Shown here piece by piece: positions 15,148 through 22,387 of a stretch of 37,990 nucleotides of DNA. Source of the DNA: Prevotellaceae bacterium UBA4359 (lineage in GTDB: Bacteria > Bacteroidota > Bacteroidia > Bacteroidales > Bacteroidaceae). The notes under the pieces were generated by a model. The model did no database searches and was not told the DNA's origin. It saw only the letters and a list, made by a program, of their open reading frames with translations. Position 1 is the stretch's first letter. The number at the start of each line of letters is the position of its first letter. The position numbers and the translations under genes were made by a program. The DNA lies in the NCBI GenBank assembly GCA_002393555.1, contig DGSP01000036.1, forward strand, positions 4,964-42,953, in the 5' to 3' direction.

Positions 15148-17052
15148 ATGATTTTCAACTACGATGTGGTGGTGGTGGGAGCAGGTCACGCTGGATGTGA
15201 GGCCGCTGCTGCCGCTGCTAATTTGGGTGTCCGCACGTGTCTCATCACGATGGACATGAACAAGATTGCACAAATGTCGTGCAACCCTGCCATTGGTGGT
15301 ATTGCTAAAGGGCAGATAGTGAGGGAGATAGATGCACTGGGTGGACAGACGGGCATTGTGACCGACCGTTGCAGCCTGCAATTCAGGATGTTAAACCTCT
15401 CGAAAGGGCCTGCAGTGTGGAGTCCGCGTTCGCAGTGCGACCGTGCCAAGTTCATCTGGACGTGGCGCGAGATTCTGGAGAACACGCCCAACCTGCAGAT
15501 TTGGCAAGACCAAGCGAAGGAGTTAGTGGTTGAAAATCAGACGGTTCAAGGTGTAAAGACGTATTACGGAGCCGAATTCAGAGCCAAGTGTGTCATCATC
15601 ACGGCAGGCACGTTTCTGAATGGGTTGATGCACATCGGCAGGGTGATGATACCTGGTGGAAGATGTGCCGAACTGCCGGCACTGGAACTGACAGAGAGCA
15701 TCACGAAACATGGCATCCGTGCAGGAAGAATGAAGACGGGAACCCCTGTGCGCATTGACAAGCGGAGCGTGGATTTTACGCTGATGGAGAAACAGGATGG
15801 CGACCACGATTTTCACAAGTTCTCCTACCTGCCCATAGAGCGCACTTCGGTGTCGGAACGCAACAACCTACCCTGCTGGATATGCTACACCAACACCGAG
15901 GTACACGACGTGCTGCGTTCGGGCCTCCCCGACTCTCCTCTTTATAATGGGCAAATCCAGAGCATCGGGCCGCGCTACTGTCCGAGCATAGAGACGAAAC
16001 TCCACACCTTCCCCGACAAGGACGAGCACATGCTCTTCTTGGAGCCGGAAGGCGAAACGACGAACGAGATGTACCTGAACGGCTTCTCGTCCTCTCTCCC
16101 CTTAGACATCCAGTTGACCGCTCTCCGCAAGATTCCTGCCTTCAAGAATCTGGAAATTTATCGTCCTGGTTATGCCATCGAGTACGACTTCTTCGACCCG
16201 ACTCAACTGACCCATTCCCTCGAATCGAAAGTGGTGAAAAACCTCTTCTTTGCCGGACAGGTGAACGGCACAACGGGCTATGAGGAAGCCGCAGGACAAG
16301 GCGTGATTGCGGGTATCAACGCTGCCATCAACTGCAACAAAACACTGAATGGTGGTGAGCCTTTCACCCTTGGACGCAACGAAGCCTACATCGGTGTACT
16401 CATCGATGACCTCGTGACAAAGGGGGTGGATGAACCTTACCGTATGTTCACCTCCCGTGCCGAATACCGCATCCTGCTCCGTCAGGACGATGCCGACATG
16501 CGACTGACCGAACGCAGTTACCAGTTGGGGTTGGCCAGCGAAGAACGCTACCAACTGACGCTGACAAAGAAGGAGAAGATAGCAGCCCTCACCCACTTCA
16601 TTGAGAACTTCTCGCTGAAGCCTTCGCTCATCAACCCCGCTCTTGAAGCCTTAGGCACTACCCCACTCCGTCAGGGTTGCAAACTGGAAGAACTGCTGGG
16701 ACGACCACAAATCAACATCAACAACATCGCCCCACACATCGCACCCTTCCAGAAGGAACTAGACCGCATCCTCGGCGACGACCCACGAAGGGAGGAAATA
16801 GTGGAAGCAGCAGAAATCCAAGTCAAGTACAAAGGCTACATCTACCGTGAACAACAGCAGGCCGAAAAGATGGTGCGACTGGAGAACATCAAGATTCAGG
16901 GCAAGTTCGACTATCCCAACATGACCCAAATCTCCATCGAAGCACGACAGAAACTGCAAGCCATCCAACCTGTCACGCTGGCACAAGCCTCGCGCATCCC
17001 GGGCGTTTCGCCCTCCGACATCAACATCATGCTGGTGCTGATGGGACGTTAA
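15148..17052 (+). CDS. mnmG: tRNA uridine-5-carboxymethylaminomethyl modification enzyme MnmG (GidA)
   Basis: This FAD-dependent enzyme acts with MnmE (GTPase) to install the (carboxymethyl)aminomethyl group at C5 of wobble U34 in certain tRNAs. The 634-residue length is normal for the family. The N-terminal dinucleotide-binding motif VVGAGHAGCEAA is present, followed by family blocks (SCNPAIGGIAKG, MKTGTPVRID) and a C-terminal helical domain ending in RIPGVSPSDINIMLVLMGR. The start follows a -7 box by 22 nt. It is the first gene of a typical Bacteroidetes block mnmG-apt-uvrC-dtd-deoC. A parS-type site lies 11 nt after its stop. Confidence 0.97.
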   Translation: MIFNYDVVVVGAGHAGCEAAAAAANLGVRTCLITMDMNKIAQMSCNPAIGGIAKGQIVREIDALGGQTGIVTDRCSLQFRMLNLSKGPAVWSPRSQCDRAKFIWTWREILENTPNLQIWQDQAKELVVENQTVQGVKTYYGAEFRAKCVIITAGTFLNGLMHIGRVMIPGGRCAELPALELTESITKHGIRAGRMKTGTPVRIDKRSVDFTLMEKQDGDHDFHKFSYLPIERTSVSERNNLPCWICYTNTEVHDVLRSGLPDSPLYNGQIQSIGPRYCPSIETKLHTFPDKDEHMLFLEPEGETTNEMYLNGFSSSLPLDIQLTALRKIPAFKNLEIYRPGYAIEYDFFDPTQLTHSLESKVVKNLFFAGQVNGTTGYEEAAGQGVIAGINAAINCNKTLNGGEPFTLGRNEAYIGVLIDDLVTKGVDEPYRMFTSRAEYRILLRQDDADMRLTERSYQLGLASEERYQLTLTKKEKIAALTHFIENFSLKPSLINPALEALGTTPLRQGCKLEELLGRPQININNIAPHIAPFQKELDRILGDDPRREEIVEAAEIQVKYKGYIYREQQQAEKMVRLENIKIQGKFDYPNMTQISIEARQKLQAIQPVTLAQASRIPGVSPSDINIMLVLMGR

Positions 17053-17062
17053 AGCACCGCTT

Positions 17063-17078
17063 TGTTCCACGTGAAACA
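17063..17078 (+). other. parS-type centromere site, copy 1
   Basis: TGTTCCACGTGAAACA is identical to the classical bacterial parS sequence bound by ParB/Spo0J and fits the widespread consensus TGTTNCACGTGAAACA. It lies between mnmG and apt. The second site at 17770-17785 is its exact reverse complement. ParB loading here would nucleate the chromosome-segregation complex. The parAB genes are not in this window. Confidence 0.85.
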
Positions 17079-17151
17079 ATCCAAGCGTATAATGTGCAAA
17101 ATCAACCATTTAGAAGCATAGACTAAACCAACGACACAACAAGAAACAACA

Positions 17152-17688
17152 ATGGAACTCAACAATCAGTACCTGCTCGACCGTCTGCGTTGCATCCCAG
17201 ACTTTCCGAAGAAAGGCATCAACTTTCGCGACGTGACCACCCTCTTCAAGGATGCCAAGGCACTTGAAATCATGGAAGAGGAACTCTACGAACTCTACAA
17301 GGACAAAGGCATCACCAAAGTGGTGGGGTTGGAAACGCGCGGCTACGTGATGGGCGCCATTCTCGCCCGCCGTCTCAATGCCGGATTCGTGATGGCACGC
17401 AAGCCCGGCAAACTCCCCTACAAGACCCTCAAGGAGTCCTACACCAAAGAGTATGGGACAGACAGCATCGAGATACACGTGGATGCCATCGACGAGAACG
17501 ACGTGGTGCTGCTGCACGACGACCTCCTCGCCACGGGAGGCACCATCAAGGCGGCATGGAACCTTGTGAAGAAGTTCAACCCCAAGAAGTGCTACATGAA
17601 CTTCGTGGTGGAGATTCGCGACGAAGGGCTGCACGGAAGAGAGGCCATCGGCGAGGGCATCGAAATCACAACACTCCTCCGCACCTGA
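17152..17688 (+). CDS. apt: Adenine phosphoribosyltransferase
   Basis: Converts adenine and PRPP to AMP and diphosphate (purine salvage, cytoplasm). The 178-residue length is typical. Seen in the sequence: N-terminal PDFPKKGINFRDVTTL, the family block GLETRGYVMG, the flexible-loop region RKPGKLPYKT, and the PRPP-binding motif VVLLHDDLLATGGT. ATG 17152 follows an A+T-rich leader without Shine-Dalgarno. The gene is flanked on both sides by parS-type sites, which is the unusual feature of its context. Between apt and uvrC there is a 146-nt gap. Confidence 0.96.
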   Translation: MELNNQYLLDRLRCIPDFPKKGINFRDVTTLFKDAKALEIMEEELYELYKDKGITKVVGLETRGYVMGAILARRLNAGFVMARKPGKLPYKTLKESYTKEYGTDSIEIHVDAIDENDVVLLHDDLLATGGTIKAAWNLVKKFNPKKCYMNFVVEIRDEGLHGREAIGEGIEITTLLRT

Positions 17689-17769
17689 TGGACGCAGACG
17701 AGAAACGCTTGCACTAAGCATTAAACATTCTTTTGTTACACACTGATAATGGGGCAGTTAGCACTAAAT

Positions 17770-17785
17770 TGTTTCACGTGGAACA
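17770..17785 (-). other. parS-type centromere site, copy 2 (inverted)
   Basis: TGTTTCACGTGGAACA on the plus strand is the reverse complement of the site at 17063-17078. The similarity of the two copies extends a few bases beyond the 16-mer on each side (ATTG.. and ..AAAGC). It lies in the 146-nt gap between apt and uvrC, 50 nt before the uvrC start. Confidence 0.85.
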
Positions 17786-17834
17786 AAAGCGTTACTTCAA
17801 GTGAAGAGCAGACAAGGAAAGGGAATATTCTGAA

Positions 17835-19652
17835 ATGACAAAAGACGAAGAAAGACTACAGCGGTTGAAGGTGATAGTGAACAGCCTGACCGAAGAACCC
17901 GGGTGCTATCAATACTTGGACAAAGATGGCACCATCATCTATGTGGGCAAGGCGAAGAACCTGAAGAGGCGTGTGAGTTCCTACTTCAACAACTCGCCCA
18001 AGAACCGCAAGACGCAAATTCTCGTCAGCAAGATAGAGGACATCAAGTATGTGGTGGTGCCGACGGATGAGGACGCACTCATTCAGGAGAACAACCTCAT
18101 CAAGGAACACCAGCCCTTCTACAACATTCTGCTGAAAGACGGCAAGACCTACCCTTCTGTCTGCATCACCAACGAGTACTTCCCCCGTGTGTTCAAGACG
18201 CGCAACATCGACAAGAAGACCGGCACGTATTACGGCCCCTTCAGCCACCCTGGCACACTCAACGCCATGATGGAACTCATCGGGAATCTCTATCAGGTGC
18301 GCCTCTGCCACACGTCCATCACACCAGAGAGGATGGAACAGGGCAAGGTGAAAAAGTGCCTCTACTACGACATCGGCAAGTGCAAGGCACCCTGCATCGG
18401 TCTGCAGTCGAGGGAGGAATATCTCCAGCAAATCGATGAAATCAAGGACATCCTGAGTGGCAACACAAGGCTTCTGTGCCAGAAGTTGCTCGCCGAGATG
18501 CAAGCCTTGGCCGAGGAGGAGAAGTTTCTGGAAGCGGAAACCGTGAAGAAGAAGTATCTGCTGGCCAAGGAGTTTGACAGCAAGAGCCGCGTCATCACCA
18601 GCACGAACCAAAACATCGATGTGTTCAGCATCGAGGACGACGAGAACAAGGCATACGTCAACTACATGCACGTGGTGAACGGCTGCATCACACGCGTATT
18701 CACCAACGAATATAAGAAGCGGCTGGACGAGACACCCGAAGAGATTCTTTCGCTGGCCATCGTCAGCATGCGGGAGCAGTATGGCGACGAGTCGAAGGAG
18801 ATTGTGGTGCCGTTTGAACTGGACTTCACGCTGAAAGATGCCGAATTTATCGTACCCAAAGCGGGCGACAAGAAGAAGTTGCTCTTTCTGTCGGAGGCCA
18901 ACGTGCGGCAGTACCGCATCGATGCCCTCAAACAGGCCGAGCGACTGAATCCAGACCAACGAAACGTGAACATCCTGAAGGAACTGCAGCGCAAACTCAA
19001 ACTCGACAAGATTCCGATGCGCATCGAGTGCTTCGACAACTCCAACATCATGGGACAAGACGCAGTGGCCGGATGTGTCGTTTTCATCGGCGGAAAGAAG
19101 TCGAAGAACGACTATCGGAAGTACAACATCAAAACCGTGATTGGTCCCGACGACTACGCCTCGATGAGTGAGGTGGTGTATCGCAAATACAGCCGCGCTA
19201 TCGAGGAGGAGACTCCCCTACCCGACCTCATCATCACCGATGGCGGCAAGGGCCAGATGGAGGTGGTCAGGAAGGTGATTGAAGACCAACTGCACCTCAA
19301 CATCCCCATTGCAGGACTTGCCAAGGACAGCCACCACCGCACGAACGAACTCCTCTTCGGCTTTCCTGCCCAGGTGGTCGGCGTGGAGATGGACAGCCCA
19401 CTGTTCAAACTCCTCACGCAGATTCAAGACGAGGTCCACCGCTTTGCCATCACCTTCCACAAGCAGAAACGGGCGAAGCATAACACGGAGTCGGAACTCG
19501 ACCACATCAAGGGCATTGGTGCAGCCACCAAGACCTTGTTGCTCAAGAAGTTCAAGAGTCTCAAACGCATCAAAGAGGCTGATTACGAGACACTTGCAGA
19601 AGCGGTTGGAACGGCGAAGGCACAACTCATCAGAGACTTTTTCAACGATTAA
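17835..19652 (+). CDS. uvrC: UvrABC nucleotide excision repair endonuclease subunit C
   Basis: UvrC makes the two incisions around DNA lesions in the UvrB-DNA complex. The 605 residues contain an N-terminal GIY-YIG nuclease domain (IIYVGKAKNLKRRVSSYF near 34-54), a UvrB-binding UVR segment near 209-245, an RNase H-like endonuclease domain with FDNSN near 399 and ITDGGKGQMEVV near 465, and a C-terminal helix-hairpin-helix (HIKGIGAATKTLLLKKF, about 555). All expected parts are present. It is followed 15 nt later by dtd, so an operon uvrC-dtd-deoC is likely. Confidence 0.97.
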   Translation: MTKDEERLQRLKVIVNSLTEEPGCYQYLDKDGTIIYVGKAKNLKRRVSSYFNNSPKNRKTQILVSKIEDIKYVVVPTDEDALIQENNLIKEHQPFYNILLKDGKTYPSVCITNEYFPRVFKTRNIDKKTGTYYGPFSHPGTLNAMMELIGNLYQVRLCHTSITPERMEQGKVKKCLYYDIGKCKAPCIGLQSREEYLQQIDEIKDILSGNTRLLCQKLLAEMQALAEEEKFLEAETVKKKYLLAKEFDSKSRVITSTNQNIDVFSIEDDENKAYVNYMHVVNGCITRVFTNEYKKRLDETPEEILSLAIVSMREQYGDESKEIVVPFELDFTLKDAEFIVPKAGDKKKLLFLSEANVRQYRIDALKQAERLNPDQRNVNILKELQRKLKLDKIPMRIECFDNSNIMGQDAVAGCVVFIGGKKSKNDYRKYNIKTVIGPDDYASMSEVVYRKYSRAIEEETPLPDLIITDGGKGQMEVVRKVIEDQLHLNIPIAGLAKDSHHRTNELLFGFPAQVVGVEMDSPLFKLLTQIQDEVHRFAITFHKQKRAKHNTESELDHIKGIGAATKTLLLKKFKSLKRIKEADYETLAEAVGTAKAQLIRDFFND

Positions 19653-19667
19653 AATACAATAAAAGAT

Positions 19668-20120
19668 ATGAGAGCAGTCATACAAAGAGTGACCCACGCA
19701 TCCGTCACCATCCATGGTGCGGTGAAGTCGGCAATAGGCAATGGTTATTTGGTCTTGTTGGGTTGCGAAAACGCTGACACTGAGGAAGATATACAGTGGT
19801 TGGCAAAGAAAATCTGCAACTTGCGCGTGTTTGACGACGAGCAGGGCGTGATGAACAAATCGGTGTTGGACGTGGGGGGCGACATCCTGGTGGTGAGCCA
19901 GTTCACGTTGTGGGCCAGTTACAAGAAAGGGAACCGCCCATCGTATCTGCGGGCAGGAAGCCACGAGGTGACGGTGCCGCTGTATGAGCGGTTCCTGGCG
20001 GTTCTATCGGAGCAACTGGGCAAACCAGTTGCTGCAGGGGAGTTCGGTGCGGAGATGAAGGTGGAACTGCTGAACGATGGCCCTGTGACCATCTGTATGG
20101 ACACAAAAAACAAAGAATAA
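19668..20120 (+). CDS. dtd: D-aminoacyl-tRNA deacylase
   Basis: Hydrolyses D-aminoacyl-tRNAs (and Gly-tRNA-Ala), preventing D-residues from entering translation. The 150 residues match DTD1: N-terminal MRAVIQRVTHASV, the SQFTLWASYKKGNRPSY block carrying the catalytic-site motif, and the C-terminal GPVTI cis-proline-type motif. The family is normally about 145-150 residues. It starts 15 nt after uvrC. The last codons (TKNKE) overlap a 17-nt direct repeat described separately. Confidence 0.96.
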   Translation: MRAVIQRVTHASVTIHGAVKSAIGNGYLVLLGCENADTEEDIQWLAKKICNLRVFDDEQGVMNKSVLDVGGDILVVSQFTLWASYKKGNRPSYLRAGSHEVTVPLYERFLAVLSEQLGKPVAAGEFGAEMKVELLNDGPVTICMDTKNKE

Positions 20121-20179
20121 TCGGGGAAAAAAACAAGGAACGAACAAGGAATGACCAAGAAGAAAAACAAAGAATAATC
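20106..20179 (+). repeat. 17-nt direct repeat between dtd and deoC
   Basis: AAAAACAAAGAATAATC occurs at 20106-20122 (covering the end of dtd and its stop) and again at 20163-20179, just before the deoC start. In many Bacteroidales genomes, as I recall them, a MazG-type pyrophosphohydrolase gene sits between dtd and deoC. Here only 65 nt separate them, so the repeat may be a scar. Confidence 0.5.
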
Positions 20180-20185
20180 AAGAAT

Positions 20186-21073
20186 ATGGACGAAAACAAG
20201 TATTTTGAGGTTCTGAAGCAGTATGATTTGGAACTGGACGACGAGAAGGTGGCACGGCAGGTGGAAACGCTGCTGAAGGAACACCTGCAAGAGAACAACA
20301 CGAAGGAGGTGAAGATGTTTCTGCTGAATAGCGTGGAACTCACCACCCTGAAGACAACGGACAGCGAGGATTCGGTGCTCCGGTTTGTGGAACGTGTGAA
20401 CAAGTTCGACGATGTCTATCCGGAATTGGGTCATGTGGCGACGGTGTGCGTTTATCCTTGTTATGCCAAAATCTGCCACGACACGCTGGAGAACGACGAG
20501 GTGGAAATTGCCTGTGTGGCTGGCAGTTTCCCTTCAGCACAGACCTTTGTGGAGGTGAAGATTGCGGAGACGGCACTGGCGCTGAAAGATGGTGCCACGG
20601 AGATTGACATCGTCATCCCTGTGGGCAAATTTCTGTCGGGCGACTACGAAGGAATGTGCGATGAAATCGCCGAAATCAAGGCTGTGTGTGGCGACAAGAA
20701 ACTGAAAACCATCCTCGAAACGGGATGCCTCAAGAGTGCTTCTAACATCAAGAAGGCGAGCATCCTGGCGATGTATGCCGGAGCCGACTACATCAAGACC
20801 TCCACTGGCAAGTTGGAGCCAGCCGCCACACCCGAGGCTGCTTTCGTGATGTGCCAAGCCATCAAGGAATACTACGATAAAACTGGCATTCAGGTTGGTT
20901 TCAAGCCTGCTGGCGGCATGAAGACGGTGGAGGATGCCCTCACCTACTACACCATCGTGAAGGAGGTGCTGGGCGAGAAATGGCTGACCAACCAGTGGTT
21001 GCGGCTTGGCACCAGTTCATTGGCCAACAAACTGCTCAGCGAGATTGAGGGCAAGGAAGTGAAGTTCTTCTGA
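20186..21073 (+). CDS. deoC: Deoxyribose-phosphate aldolase
   Basis: Class I aldolase cleaving 2-deoxy-D-ribose 5-phosphate to glyceraldehyde 3-phosphate and acetaldehyde (deoxynucleoside catabolism). The 295 residues include a Bacteroidetes-type N-terminal helical extension of about 50 residues. Core motifs are VCVYPCY, KDGATEIDIVIPVG, ETGCLKSASNI, the Schiff-base lysine in ADYIKTSTGK (about residue 203), and the second active-site lysine in GFKPAGG. The gene closes the uvrC-dtd-deoC run and is convergent with the polyprenyl synthase gene, with a palindromic tandem repeat in the gap. Confidence 0.95.
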   Translation: MDENKYFEVLKQYDLELDDEKVARQVETLLKEHLQENNTKEVKMFLLNSVELTTLKTTDSEDSVLRFVERVNKFDDVYPELGHVATVCVYPCYAKICHDTLENDEVEIACVAGSFPSAQTFVEVKIAETALALKDGATEIDIVIPVGKFLSGDYEGMCDEIAEIKAVCGDKKLKTILETGCLKSASNIKKASILAMYAGADYIKTSTGKLEPAATPEAAFVMCQAIKEYYDKTGIQVGFKPAGGMKTVEDALTYYTIVKEVLGEKWLTNQWLRLGTSSLANKLLSEIEGKEVKFF

Positions 21074-21108
21074 CTCTCACCCGTGTCCGTCACCTTTCTT
21101 TTTTCAGG

Positions 21109-21200
21109 CGGACGACTGTCCGAACGGCGGTCGGACACTTGTCCGACTGGGAGGCGGACAAGTGTCCGAGTGGGAGACGGACGGTTGTCCGCCTTCGTGT
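21109..21200. repeat. Four palindromic CGGAC-N4-GTCCG units with 23-bp period
   Basis: Units CGGAC-N4-GTCCG begin at 21109, 21132, 21155 and 21178, exactly 23 nt apart. Each 14-mer is itself a dyad. In addition, units 2 and 3 are exact reverse complements of each other, and units 1 and 4 nearly so, giving a nested cruciform of about 90 nt. It occupies the gap between convergent deoC and the polyprenyl synthase, where it could also terminate transcription from both sides, although no T-run follows. Confidence 0.85.
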
Positions 21201-21236
21201 GAGGAAAGAGAGGATGTGGAAAAGAAGGAAAAGGGG

Positions 21237-22217
21237 TCAGAGAGTGCGGTCAATCACATAATCGACGTAGGCAATCAAGGCTTGCTTGACATCCGAATCA
21301 GGGAAGGATGCAAGCAGGCTTTTTGCTTTTTCAGCATAGTCGTTCATGACCTGTACGGCATAGTCGATTCCTCCGTTTTTCTTGGTGAAATCGACCAAAA
21401 CGTCGATTTCATCCTGCGAAACCTGACGCGCTTTCACCTTGCGGGCAAGGGCAAGCATCTCGGTGTTTTGGGTGGAAAGAAGGGCATGGATGACGGGAAG
21501 GGTGAGTTTTCCTTCCTTCATGTCGTTGCCCGTGGGCTTGCCGATGGCGGGGTCGTGGTGATAGTCAAAAATATCGTCGCGAATCTGAAAACAAATGCCG
21601 ATGTTTTCGCCAAACTGACGTATGAGGGAAAGGGGCTTTTCGTCCGATGAAACCGCCAAAACGCCTGCTTCGGCACAGGCAGCGAAGAGGGCTGCCGTCT
21701 TGTTGCGGATGATGTGGAAATAGACCTCTTCGGTGATGGTCGTGTTGCTGACGTTATGCAGTTGCAGGAGTTCTCCGTCGGCCAGGTCTTGGGCAGCCTT
21801 CGAGACGATTTCAACGAGCCTTGTCTGCCCCGTCTTCGCCGCACACAGCAGAGCGTTGGCGAGGATGTAATCGCCCACCAGCACGGCCACTTGGTTGCCG
21901 AAAGCGCTGTTGACCGACTCCTGTCCGCGCCGTTCCTCGCTTTCATCGACTATGTCGTCGTGAACGAGGCTGGCCGTGTGGAAAAACTCGAAGGTGGCGG
22001 CTGTGTAGATGGAACGGTCGTTGATTTCGCCTCCCCCTGCCAACTTGGCGGCCAGCAGTGCGAGCATGGGACGCATCATCTTGCCCCTCCGCTCGCCGAT
22101 GGTGCGCAGCACCTGGTTGAGCAGCGGATTGGCATGCACGAGATAGCCGTCAAACACCTCGCGGAAACGGCTCATCTCGGCCTCTATTGGCTTTCTGATT
22201 TGTGATAATACGTCCAT
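21237..22217 (-). CDS. Long-chain polyprenyl diphosphate synthase
   Basis: This trans-isoprenyl diphosphate synthase elongates allylic diphosphates with IPP, probably making the menaquinone side chain. The 326 residues carry both aspartate-rich motifs (DDIVD at 87-91 and DDIFD at 214-218), plus GERRGKMMRP and KTAALF. The residue five positions before the first motif is Ala82, small, which in this family permits long-chain products. Exact chain length cannot be read from the sequence. It is divergent from polA, with the start at 22217 just downstream of a TACCTTTG -7 box on the minus strand. Confidence 0.92.
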   Translation of the reverse strand: MDVLSQIRKPIEAEMSRFREVFDGYLVHANPLLNQVLRTIGERRGKMMRPMLALLAAKLAGGGEINDRSIYTAATFEFFHTASLVHDDIVDESEERRGQESVNSAFGNQVAVLVGDYILANALLCAAKTGQTRLVEIVSKAAQDLADGELLQLHNVSNTTITEEVYFHIIRNKTAALFAACAEAGVLAVSSDEKPLSLIRQFGENIGICFQIRDDIFDYHHDPAIGKPTGNDMKEGKLTLPVIHALLSTQNTEMLALARKVKARQVSQDEIDVLVDFTKKNGGIDYAVQVMNDYAEKAKSLLASFPDSDVKQALIAYVDYVIDRTL

Positions 22218-22236
22218 CGTTCTGGGAAAAGATTTG

Positions 22237-22244
22237 CAAAGGTA
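22237..22244 (-). promoter_or_regulatory. -7 box of the polyprenyl synthase gene
   Basis: Minus-strand TACCTTTG, 19 nt before the start at 22217. The position expected for the -33 TTTG falls inside the heptamer repeat arm at 22251-22282, which contains no TTTG. Confidence 0.65.
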
Positions 22245-22250
22245 GTAAAG

Positions 22251-22353
22251 AATTAGGAATTAGGAATTAGGAATTAGGAATTATTTGACTTTCGGCATGT
22301 TTTTTCCATAGAAAAAGTAACAATTCCTAATTCCTAATTCCTAATTCCTAATT
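22251..22353. repeat. Inverted heptanucleotide arrays between divergent promoters
   Basis: The left arm 22251-22282 is four AATTAGG heptamers plus AATT. The right arm 22322-22353 is its exact 32-nt reverse complement. The 39-nt centre is unrelated. The arms lie directly between the -7 boxes of the polyprenyl synthase gene (minus) and polA (plus), occupying the -33 positions of both. Tandem heptamers can change copy number by slippage, and the arms can extrude as a hairpin. Confidence 0.9.
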
Positions 22354-22361
22354 AAAAATCG

Positions 22362-22369
22362 TACCTTTG
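22362..22369 (+). promoter_or_regulatory. -7 box of polA
   Basis: TACCTTTG fits TAnnTTTG and ends 18 nt before the polA ATG at 22388. The -33 position lies in the right heptamer arm and has no TTTG. Confidence 0.65.
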
Positions 22370-22387
22370 TGACCAAATCAGAAAATC

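Noticed and set aside
15234..18674. Further CACGTG sites (15234, 17476, 18669) as parS copies
   Set aside because: They lack the TGTT..AACA flanks and lie in coding sequence.
21109..21200. CRISPR array
   Set aside because: Period 23 nt with 9-nt inter-unit segments is too short for repeats and spacers, and there are no cas genes. The same applies to the arrays at 14.7 and 29.2 kb.
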